A stretch of DNA of 5,041 nucleotides from NCBI GenBank assembly GCA_018903185.1, contig JAHIQV010000270.1, positions 1 through 5,041 of the forward strand, in the 5' to 3' direction. Of this stretch, positions 1 to 5,041 are shown in pieces. The notes below the pieces were generated by a model that was not told the DNA's origin, ran no database searches, and saw nothing but the letters and a program-made list of their open reading frames with translations. Source of the stretch: Gammaproteobacteria bacterium. Its GTDB lineage: Bacteria; Pseudomonadota; Gammaproteobacteria; Burkholderiales; Burkholderiaceae_C. A program made the translations under genes and the position numbers. Each line of letters opens with the position of its first letter. Position 1 is the first letter of the stretch.

Positions 1-1
1 C

Positions 2-553
2 GACGACTACGGTGGCTCGCTGGACAACCGCTGCCGCTACCCGCTCGAAGTCTTTGCCGCCGTGCGCGCCGCATGGCCCGCCGACAAGCCCATGAGCGTG
101 CGCATTTCGGCACACGACTGGGCACCCGGCGGCAACACGCCCGACGACGCGGTGGCCATGGCCCGGCTGTTCAAGGCCGCCGGCTGCGACGTGATCGACG
201 TGTCTTCGGGTCAGACCACGCGCCAGGCCAAACCGGTCTATGGCCGCATGTACCAGACACCGTTCGCCGACCGCGTGCGCAACGAAGCCGGCATCCTCAC
301 CATGGCCGTGGGCGCCATCACCGAGGCCGACCACGCCAACAGCATCATCGGCGCCGGCCGCGCCGACCTCTGCGCCGTGGCCCGGGCCCACCTGGCCGAC
401 CCGGCCTGGACGCTGCACGAAGCGGCCAAACTGCAGACCCGCGCCATTGAATGGCCGCGGCCGTATGAAAGCGGGCGCGACCAGCTCTACCGCGAGATCG
501 AGCGCCAGCAAAGCCTGCAGGCGGCCCAGGCCGCCCCCGAGGAAACCGCATGA
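2..553 (+). CDS. C-terminal part of OYE-type flavin oxidoreductase, probably the reductase half of an aryl-CoA monooxygenase/reductase (5' end outside window)
   Basis: The frame is open from base 2 and codes for 183 residues before TGA 551-553, so the start lies upstream. The fragment is the second half of an FMN-binding TIM barrel of the old yellow enzyme family. It begins with the family motif [10 protein letters not shown], continues with a central strand VDVSSGQ, and has the FMN-phosphate region [20 protein letters not shown] followed by [10 protein letters not shown]. The CSSGQ/VSSGQ-type strand and the [14 protein letters not shown] segment resemble what I recall of the C-terminal half of 2-aminobenzoyl-CoA monooxygenase/reductase and of proteins annotated 'bifunctional salicylyl-CoA 5-hydroxylase/oxidoreductase'. 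In those, an N-terminal FAD monooxygenase hydroxylates the CoA-bound ring and this domain reduces it with NAD(P)H. The fusion cannot be seen here; a stand-alone OYE enoate reductase remains possible. The aryl-CoA ligase and beta-oxidation genes downstream favour the bifunctional enzyme. OYE domain certain; exact enzyme probable. Confidence 0.87.
   Translation, partial: DDYGGSLDNRCRYPLEVFAAVRAAWPADKPMSVRISAHDWAPGGNTPDDAVAMARLFKAAGCDVIDVSSGQTTRQAKPVYGRMYQTPFADRVRNEAGILTMAVGAITEADHANSIIGAGRADLCAVARAHLADPAWTLHEAAKLQTRAIEWPRPYESGRDQLYREIERQQSLQAAQAAPEETA
539..544 (+). promoter_or_regulatory. Ribosome binding site of the MarR gene
   Basis: GAGGAA lies five bases before ATG 550, inside the last codons of the oxidoreductase. 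It supports the ATG that overlaps the upstream stop codon as the true start, and points to coupled translation of enzyme and regulator. Confidence 0.6.
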
Positions 554-1026
554 ACATTCCGCTCGACCTCGAAGCCCGCGCCCACAGCGAACACGCGCAG
601 TCGCTTCGGCTGTGGCTGCGGCTGCTGACCTGCTCGCAGCTGATCGAAAAGCGCGTGCGCGCCGGGCTGCGCGAACAGTTCGACACCACGCTGCCGCGCT
701 TCGACCTCATGGCCCAGCTGGAGCGCCACCCCGAGGGACTGAAGATGAAGGAGCTGTCGCACCGGCTCATGGTCACGGGCGGCAACGTCACCGGCATCAC
801 CGACCAGCTGGTGGCCGAGGGCCTGGTGGAGCGCATGGGCGTCGAGGGCGACCGCCGTGCGTTCCTGGTGCGGCTCACGCCCGAGGGCCGCAGCGCCTTC
901 GAGCACATGGCCGCGCAGCACGAACAGTGGATCGTCGAGGCCTTCGAGGGCCTCTCGCCGCGCGACCTCGACCAGTTGCACAAATTGCTGGGCAAGGTCA
1001 AACAACACCAGTTGGAGATCGGATGA
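550..1026 (+). CDS. MarR-family transcriptional regulator
   Basis: A 158-residue protein, a normal MarR length. It has an N-terminal dimerisation helix (about residues 14-44) and then a winged helix-turn-helix: [17 protein letters not shown] at about 48-64, [10 protein letters not shown] at 66-75, recognition helix [18 protein letters not shown] at 76-93, and a wing carrying the conserved DRR at 101-103 followed by [12 protein letters not shown]-terminal helical pair completes the dimer interface. The ATG overlaps the oxidoreductase stop codon (ATGA, 550-553) and is preceded by GAGGAA, so the regulator is co-translated with a catabolic enzyme and may control its own operon. MarR proteins in CoA-dependent aromatic pathways usually repress until an aryl-CoA thioester binds. 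That this one senses the pathway's aryl-CoA is inference from context. No operator can be identified in the window; it probably lies upstream of the operon. Family assignment is firm, ligand unknown. Confidence 0.93.
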   Translation: MNIPLDLEARAHSEHAQSLRLWLRLLTCSQLIEKRVRAGLREQFDTTLPRFDLMAQLERHPEGLKMKELSHRLMVTGGNVTGITDQLVAEGLVERMGVEGDRRAFLVRLTPEGRSAFEHMAAQHEQWIVEAFEGLSPRDLDQLHKLLGKVKQHQLEIG

Positions 1027-1105
1027 CCCCCCTGCGCCGCTTCGCGTCTTCCCCCCAAGGGGGGACCACACCTACGGCCTGGCGAAGCCAGTTCCGTGGT
1101 GCGCC
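1027..1105 (+). repeat. Structured intergenic repeat, copy A
   Basis: This fills most of the gap between the MarR stop codon and the crotonase gene. It contains a perfect six-pair C/G hairpin with an AA loop (1051-1064), then a second hairpin: outer stem ACGG 1074-1077 with CCGT 1094-1097, inner stem CTGGC 1079-1083 with GCCAG 1087-1091, loop GAA, and a one-versus-two base internal loop. An alternative closing pair is ACCAC 1065-1069 with GTGGT 1096-1100. A diverged copy in the opposite orientation lies at 3279-3354. I recall very similar sequence between genes in many comamonad genomes; this was not checked. The C/G hairpin is not followed by a T-run, so it is not a canonical intrinsic terminator, though it could pause transcription or protect mRNA ends. 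The repeat boundaries are approximate. Confidence 0.75.
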
Positions 1106-1141
1106 TTGCCAAGACACCCGCCCCGACATGGACCTCGCCCT

Positions 1142-1996
1142 ATGAAACACCCCATCCCCGACCACAACCCCATGCGCGGCCAGTACAGCGCCATGGCGGG
1201 CAGCCAGCCCCAACACTTTGCCCTCAGCGTCAACGAGGGCGTGGCCACCGTCACGCTCAACCGCCCCGAGCGCAAGAACCCGCTGACGTTTGATTCCTAC
1301 GCCGAGCTGCGCGACTGGTTCCTGGCCCTGCAGCGCGCCACCGACATCAAGACCGTGGTGCTCACGGGTGCAGGCGACAACTTCTGCTCCGGTGGCGACG
1401 TGCACGAGATCATCGGCCCGCTGACCAAGATGAGCATGCCCGAGCTGCTGGCCTTCACCCGCATGACGGGCGCACTGGTGAGCGCCATGCGGGCCTGCCC
1501 GCAGCCCATCGTGGCCGCGCTCGACGGCGTGTGCGCGGGGGCCGGCGCGATGATGGCCCTGGCCTCGGACCTGCGCCTGGGCACGCCCGGGGCCACCGTA
1601 GCCTTCCTGTTCACCCGCGTCGGCCTGGCCGGTGCCGACATGGGCGCCTGCGCCCTGCTGCCGCGCATGATCGGCCAGGGCCGCGCGAGCGAACTGCTGT
1701 TCACCGGCCGTGCCATGAGCGCCACCGAAGGCCAGGCCTGGGGCTTCTTCAACGCGCTGCACGAGAGCGCCGCGCTGCTGCCCGCCGCCCACAAGCTCGC
1801 GGCCCAGCTCGCCCAAGGCCCCACCTTCGCCCACGGCATGACCAAGACCATGCTGCACCAGGAGTGGGCCATGACGCTGGACCAGGCCATCGAAGCCGAA
1901 GCCCAGGCCCAGGCCATCTGCATGCAGACGCAGGACTTCCGGCGCGCGTACGAGGCGTTTGCGGCCAAGCAGCGCCCGCAGTTCCAGGGAGACTGA
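1142..1996 (+). CDS. Enoyl-CoA hydratase/isomerase (crotonase) family protein, possibly an isomerase rather than a hydratase
   Basis: A 284-residue crotonase-fold enzyme. The fold begins near residue 26 ([21 protein letters not shown]). The two oxyanion-hole regions are NFCSGGDV at 80-87 and [15 protein letters not shown] at 129-143, and [18 protein letters not shown] follows at 161-178. By manual alignment to rat mitochondrial enoyl-CoA hydratase, the two catalytic glutamates (Glu144, Glu164) are replaced by Met137 and Phe157, so ordinary hydration looks unlikely. Asp166 falls where PaaG-type isomerases and 4-chlorobenzoyl-CoA dehalogenase have their catalytic aspartate. Context suggests action on a non-aromatic or ring-modified CoA thioester made by the upstream oxidoreductase. 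ATG 1142 is the first start in frame but has no clear Shine-Dalgarno sequence; ATG 1172 (Met11) and 1193 (Met18) also lack one and would still leave the whole fold intact. The stop codon lies one base before the dehydrogenase start. Family is certain, reaction open. Confidence 0.9.
   Translation: MKHPIPDHNPMRGQYSAMAGSQPQHFALSVNEGVATVTLNRPERKNPLTFDSYAELRDWFLALQRATDIKTVVLTGAGDNFCSGGDVHEIIGPLTKMSMPELLAFTRMTGALVSAMRACPQPIVAALDGVCAGAGAMMALASDLRLGTPGATVAFLFTRVGLAGADMGACALLPRMIGQGRASELLFTGRAMSATEGQAWGFFNALHESAALLPAAHKLAAQLAQGPTFAHGMTKTMLHQEWAMTLDQAIEAEAQAQAICMQTQDFRRAYEAFAAKQRPQFQGD
1986..1991 (+). promoter_or_regulatory. Ribosome binding site deciding the GTG start of the acyl-CoA dehydrogenase
   Basis: AGGGAG lies six bases before GTG 1998. 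An ATG at 1996-1998 overlaps the crotonase stop codon (TGATG) and looks like the obvious start, but it is in the wrong frame for the dehydrogenase and would give only about 87 residues. The GTG two bases later is in frame with the conserved protein, so this site most likely serves the GTG. Confidence 0.6.
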
Positions 1997-1997
1997 T

Positions 1998-3203
1998 GTG
2001 GTCGCTTTTGAACACCCCCACCCGCACAGCTCTCTGGCGCCGACCGCGCACCTCGAACTGCCCTTCTTCGACGACGCCCACCGCGCTCTGGCCAACGGCC
2101 TCGTGGCCTGGGCGCGCGAACAACACGTGGACGAGTCCGACGACCGCGCCGCCTGCAAAGAATGGGTGCAACGACTGGGCGCTGCCGGCTGGCTGCGCTA
2201 CTGTGTGCCCGAGGTCCACGGCGGCGCACTGCCCGAGCTGGACTCGCGCGCGCTCGTGATCCTGCGCGAGACCCTGGCCTACCATTCGCCGCTGGCCGAC
2301 TTCGCGTTCGCCATGCAGGGCCTGGGCAGCGGCGCCATCACGCTCGCGGGCACAGCCGCACAACAGTCGCACTACCTTCGCGCGGTCGCAACGGGCGAGA
2401 AAATCGCCGCTTTTGCGCTGAGCGAGCCCGAGGCCGGCTCCGACGTGGCCGCCATGGCCCTGCGCGCCACGCCATCGGCCAGCGGCTGGACGCTCAACGG
2501 CCAGAAGACCTGGATCAGCAACGGCGGCATGGCCGACTTCTACGTGGTGTTCGCCAAGACCGCGCCGGACGCCGGCGCACGCGGCATCAGCGCCTTCATC
2601 GTCAATGCCAACGTCCAGGGCCTGGACGCCAGCGCGCATATCCAGGTGATGGCTCCGCACCCGCTGGCCACGCTCACGTTCACGGACTGCCACGTCGGCA
2701 GCGACGCCCTGGTGGGCAGCGTCAACGGCGGCTTCAAGCTCGCCATGCAGACGCTGGACATCTTCCGCGCCTCGGTGGCCGCCGCCGCGCTGGGCATGGC
2801 TCGCCGCGCCTTCGCCGAAGCCGTGGCCCACGCCAAGACGCGCAAGATGTTCGGCCAGACCCTGGCCGACTTCCAGCTCACGCAGGCCAGGCTGGGCGAG
2901 ATGAGCGCCCTGATCGACGCCGCCGCCCTGCTCACCTACCGCGCGGCCTGGCAACGCGACTGCAGCAGTACCAGCGGGGCCGGCACCCCAGCCTACACCG
3001 CCGCGGCCGCGAGCGCCAAACTCACCGCCACCGAAAACGCGCAACGCGTGATCGACATGGCGCTGCAGATGTTCGGCGGGCGCGGCGTGCAGGTGGGCCA
3101 GACCATTGAGCACCTCTACCGCGACATCCGTTCGCTGCGCATCTACGAAGGTGCGAGCGAAGTGCAGCTGCTCATCCTTGGAAAAAATGCGCTGAAGACC
3201 TGA
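1998..3203 (+). CDS. Acyl-CoA dehydrogenase family protein
   Basis: A 401-residue FAD enzyme, of normal family length, that oxidises a CoA thioester at the alpha-beta bond and passes electrons to electron-transfer flavoprotein. Domains in order: N-terminal helical domain (about 22-135), beta domain with signature FALSEPEAGSD at 139-149 and the flavin-contacting WISNGG, and C-terminal helical domain with RKMFGQ, QMFGGRG and RIYEGASE. Glu384 in IYEGAS sits where medium-chain acyl-CoA dehydrogenase has its catalytic base, so the enzyme should be active. I chose GTG 1998, one base after the crotonase stop codon, with AGGGAG six bases upstream. ATG 1959 in the same frame would overlap the crotonase by 38 bases and adds no conserved sequence. 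A short Ser/Thr/Gly/Pro-rich insertion (CSSTSGAGTPAYT) lengthens a loop between C-terminal helices. The operon context suggests the substrate is an alicyclic or ring-opened CoA ester rather than a fatty acyl-CoA; that is inference. Confidence 0.93.
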   Translation: MVAFEHPHPHSSLAPTAHLELPFFDDAHRALANGLVAWAREQHVDESDDRAACKEWVQRLGAAGWLRYCVPEVHGGALPELDSRALVILRETLAYHSPLADFAFAMQGLGSGAITLAGTAAQQSHYLRAVATGEKIAAFALSEPEAGSDVAAMALRATPSASGWTLNGQKTWISNGGMADFYVVFAKTAPDAGARGISAFIVNANVQGLDASAHIQVMAPHPLATLTFTDCHVGSDALVGSVNGGFKLAMQTLDIFRASVAAAALGMARRAFAEAVAHAKTRKMFGQTLADFQLTQARLGEMSALIDAAALLTYRAAWQRDCSSTSGAGTPAYTAAAASAKLTATENAQRVIDMALQMFGGRGVQVGQTIEHLYRDIRSLRIYEGASEVQLLILGKNALKT

Positions 3204-3207
3204 GACC

Positions 3208-3212
3208 GGAGG
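3208..3212 (+). promoter_or_regulatory. Ribosome binding site for the upstream ATG of the CoA ligase
   Basis: GGAGG lies six bases before ATG 3219 and is a near-ideal Shine-Dalgarno sequence. It is one arm of a perfect ten-base palindrome, GGAGGCCTCC (3208-3217). It supports translation from ATG 3219, although two further candidate starts with their own Shine-Dalgarno sequences exist downstream (GTG 3336 and ATC 3360). Confidence 0.55.
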
Positions 3213-3218
3213 CCTCCC

Positions 3219-5012
3219 ATGCCAACCAACCCGAATGCCGGAGCGCACGCCTCCGTGAACGAAGTGCCGCCTTCCAGCGTCATCCGAGGAACCGGCGTTG
3301 CCGGGCCTCAGGCTGCGCCCCCTGGAGGTGGCCGTGTGCAGCGCGGCGGGGGAGATTCCATCTCTTCTGCTCAGATTGATCGATTCGTTCACGACCGCCT
3401 GCCGCCGCCCGAACAGTGGCCGGAGCTGCGCTACGATCTGCCCGAGTTGCTGTTGCCCGCGCAACTCAACGCGGTACAGACCCTGTTTGACCAAGCCTTC
3501 GCCCAGGGGCATGCCCATCGACCGCTGTTTCGCAGCGACGAACGCACGCTCACCTACGCCGAGGCCCGCGCAGAAGTGAACCGGATGGCCCATGTGCTGA
3601 CGCACGATCTGGGACTGGTCTCCGGCAACCGCGTGCTGCTGCGGGGTGGCAATTCGATCGCCATGGCGCTGGCCTGGCTCGCCGTCGTGCAGTCCGGCCT
3701 CATCGCGGTGGCCACGATGCCCCTGTTGCGCGCGGTGGAACTGCAAGCCGTCATCGCCAAGGCCCGGCCCAGTGCCGCACTGTGCGATGTGAAGCTGCAG
3801 GACGAACTCAGGACCGCGCTCGCTGCCGACCCCGACACCGCGCCGATGCCCGTTCGCGTGTTCAACACCGGCGACGCGGCGGTGGTGCTGCCCGATTCAC
3901 TGGAAGCCCTGGCGCGCCACCAGCCCGCCGACGCCGCACCGCCCTGCCCAACGAGCGGCGATGACATCGCCCTGCTGGCCTTCACCTCGGGCACCACCGG
4001 TAGCCCGAAGGCCGCCGTGCACACCCACCGCGACCTGATCGCGGCCTGCGAGACCTGGCCGCGCCACGTGTTGCGCGCCACACCCGACGACATCGTCATG
4101 GGCTCGCCTCCGCTGGCGTTCACCTTTGGCCTGGGTGGCCTGCTGGTGTTCCCCATGTATGCGGGCGCATCCGTTTATTTTCCCAGCATCCCCTACACGC
4201 CCGAGGCGATGGTGGTGCTGATGAACCGGGTGGGTGCCACCATCTGCTACACCGCACCCACCTTCTACCGACAGATGGCCGCGTTCGCGAAGCAGCACGG
4301 CATCGGCGAGTTGCGCCTCAGCGTGAGCGCGGGCGAAGGCCTGCCGGACGCGACGCGACAGCTGTGGAAGGAAGCCAGTAGTCTTGAGATGCTCGACGGC
4401 ATCGGCGCCACCGAGATGTTCCACATCTTCATTTCGTCCGCGCCTGAAGACGTCAGGCGGGGCGCCATTGGCCAGGTCGTGCGGGGCTATGAAGCCCGGA
4501 TCGTGGATGAGACGGGCCAGGAAGTCCCCCGCGGCCAGGTGGGTCGGCTGGCGGTCAAAGGGCCGACCGGTTGCCGCTACCTCGACGATGTGCGGCAGGC
4601 GCAGTACGTGCAGGACGGCTGGAATTTTCCGGGCGATGCATTCAGCCAGGATGCCGACGGCTATTTCATCTATCAGGCGCGCACCGACGACATGATCATC
4701 ACCGCCGGCTACAACGTGGCCGGCCCCGAGGTCGAAGCCTCCTTGCTGCAACACCCCGCGGTCGCCGAATGTGGCGTGGTCGGGCGCCCCGATGACGAAC
4801 GCGGCATGGTGATCGTGGCCTATGTGGTGCTCAAGCCCGGCGAGACGGGCGACGCCGCGCAGGTCAAGGCGCTGCAGGACCATGTGAAACACACGCTCGC
4901 CCCCTACAAATACCCCCGCGATGTACTCTTTGTGACGCAGCTCCCGCGCACCGAAACGGGCAAGCTGCAGCGATTCGCGCTGCGCAAGCTCGCCACCGAA
5001 TCAGGCGCCTGA
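3219..5012 (+). CDS. AMP-forming aryl-CoA ligase (benzoate / 2-aminobenzoate-CoA ligase type) with unusual N-terminal extension
   Basis: A 597-residue adenylate-forming enzyme that would convert an aromatic acid, ATP and CoA into aryl-CoA, AMP and pyrophosphate. Motifs in order: family N-terminus DRFVHDRLPPPEQWPEL from about residue 54, P-loop FTSGTTGSPK at 255-264, GIGATEMFH at 394-402, RTDDMIITAGYN at 488-499, and the C-terminal TGK with catalytic Lys582. The P-loop and Lys582 motifs are intact. DGIGATEMFHIF and the LPPPEQWPEL start resemble benzoate- and 2-aminobenzoate-CoA ligases as I recall them. The first 47 codons lie outside the family domain, are Gly/Pro-rich, end in A or T in 16 of 47 codons, and include a repeat copy. 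Alternative starts are GTG 3336 (GGAGG seven bases before) and a non-standard ATC at 3360 behind GGGGGAG, which sits where the family normally starts. The core of about 550 residues matches usual family length. The gene follows the dehydrogenase by 15 bases and supplies the pathway's entry step. Function class firm; substrate and start uncertain. Confidence 0.92.
   Translation: MPTNPNAGAHASVNEVPPSSVIRGTGVAGPQAAPPGGGRVQRGGGDSISSAQIDRFVHDRLPPPEQWPELRYDLPELLLPAQLNAVQTLFDQAFAQGHAHRPLFRSDERTLTYAEARAEVNRMAHVLTHDLGLVSGNRVLLRGGNSIAMALAWLAVVQSGLIAVATMPLLRAVELQAVIAKARPSAALCDVKLQDELRTALAADPDTAPMPVRVFNTGDAAVVLPDSLEALARHQPADAAPPCPTSGDDIALLAFTSGTTGSPKAAVHTHRDLIAACETWPRHVLRATPDDIVMGSPPLAFTFGLGGLLVFPMYAGASVYFPSIPYTPEAMVVLMNRVGATICYTAPTFYRQMAAFAKQHGIGELRLSVSAGEGLPDATRQLWKEASSLEMLDGIGATEMFHIFISSAPEDVRRGAIGQVVRGYEARIVDETGQEVPRGQVGRLAVKGPTGCRYLDDVRQAQYVQDGWNFPGDAFSQDADGYFIYQARTDDMIITAGYNVAGPEVEASLLQHPAVAECGVVGRPDDERGMVIVAYVVLKPGETGDAAQVKALQDHVKHTLAPYKYPRDVLFVTQLPRTETGKLQRFALRKLATESGA
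3279..3354 (-). repeat. Structured repeat, copy B, inverted relative to copy A and lying within the ligase reading frame
   Basis: Read on the minus strand, this stretch aligns with 1027-1105. Shared features are a G-run (AGGGGG), a GC-rich stretch containing CCT and GGC, then a hairpin and TTCC. The hairpin here is outer stem GAGG 3286-3289 with CCTC 3306-3309, inner stem CCGGC 3292-3296 with GCCGG 3300-3304, loop GTT, and the same one-versus-two internal loop as copy A. Three base pairs differ from copy A and all three are compensated on the other strand of the stem. The C/G hairpin of copy A is degenerate here. Translated in the ligase frame it gives a Gly/Pro-rich stretch. Ends are approximate. 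Confidence 0.65.
3348..3354 (+). promoter_or_regulatory. Possible relic Shine-Dalgarno sequence of the ancestral ligase start
   Basis: GGGGGAG is followed after five bases by ATC 3360, in frame, at the point where benzoate-CoA-ligase-type proteins usually begin (then SSAQIDRFVHDRLPPP). The ten codons from 3360 are rich in A/T-ending codons (seven of ten), as is common just after a real start. This looks like a former ATG start that changed to ATC, or a rare ATC start. The G-run also belongs to repeat copy B, so its Shine-Dalgarno role is uncertain. Confidence 0.4.
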
Positions 5013-5041
5013 AATGGGCATCTGTCAGATCCGATCCACCC

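Noticed and set aside
1051..1064. C/G hairpin after the MarR gene as an intrinsic terminator
   Set aside because: The stem is perfect but there is no T-run after it, it belongs to a dispersed repeat, and co-directional pathway genes continue downstream.
240..1145. Long plus-strand frame across the oxidoreductase and MarR genes
   Set aside because: It is an Arg/Pro-rich shadow frame overlapping two genes with clear domains; only its last five codons (MDLAL) lie between genes.
1959..1997. ATG 1959 as the dehydrogenase start
   Set aside because: It would overlap the crotonase coding end, adds residues with no family similarity, and GTG 1998 has a better-placed Shine-Dalgarno sequence.
3208..3217. 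Perfect palindrome GGAGGCCTCC as an operator
   Set aside because: It is short and coincides with the Shine-Dalgarno sequence; a second copy was not found, so chance or RBS overlap explains it.
1749..3746. Long open frame on the minus strand (665 codons), with others at 998-2158, 1297-2229 and 3897-4892
   Set aside because: They are antisense to well-supported genes, give low-complexity His/Gly/Arg/Ala-rich translations with no recognisable domain, and are expected from strong GC bias at third codon positions.
5013..5041. Terminator or next gene start after the ligase
   Set aside because: Only 29 bases remain; no hairpin with T-run, Shine-Dalgarno sequence or convincing start can be seen.

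Overview
The window is a high-GC, tightly packed, all-plus-strand segment of an aromatic-acid catabolic operon. The codon use, the gene order and a characteristic intergenic repeat suggest a betaproteobacterium of the Burkholderiales, most likely a comamonad (Hydrogenophaga/Acidovorax/Polaromonas type). The organism assignment is inference from recalled patterns, not a database result.

Layout: (1) positions 2-553 hold the C-terminal end of an old-yellow-enzyme (OYE) type flavin oxidoreductase. It probably ends a fused aryl-CoA monooxygenase/reductase of the 2-aminobenzoyl-CoA monooxygenase/reductase or 'bifunctional salicylyl-CoA 5-hydroxylase/oxidoreductase' type. (2) 550-1026 is a MarR-family regulator, joined to the previous gene by an ATGA overlap. 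(3) 1027-1141 is the only real intergenic gap and is mostly a structured repeat. (4) 1142-1996 is an enoyl-CoA hydratase/isomerase (crotonase) family enzyme. (5) 1998-3203 is an acyl-CoA dehydrogenase starting at GTG. (6) 3219-5012 is an AMP-forming aryl-CoA ligase of the benzoate/2-aminobenzoate type. Its first 47 codons precede the normal family start and include a second, inverted copy of the repeat. The last 29 bases (5013-5041) show nothing recognisable.

The genes fit one CoA-dependent aerobic route. The ligase activates an aromatic acid (anthranilate, salicylate or benzoate-like). The monooxygenase/reductase hydroxylates and partly reduces the ring of the CoA thioester. The crotonase and acyl-CoA dehydrogenase then carry out beta-oxidation-like steps on the non-aromatic CoA product. 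The MarR protein probably senses an aryl-CoA intermediate. The exact substrate cannot be fixed from this window.

I found no wholly new system. The points most worth a second look are: the pair of inverted repeat copies that keep the same hairpin through compensating base changes; the apparent loss of the ligase's ancestral start codon (ATC where ATG is expected, behind a good Shine-Dalgarno sequence), with read-in through the repeat; and a crotonase that lacks both hydratase glutamates but has an aspartate where PaaG-like isomerases and 4-chlorobenzoyl-CoA dehalogenase carry theirs.
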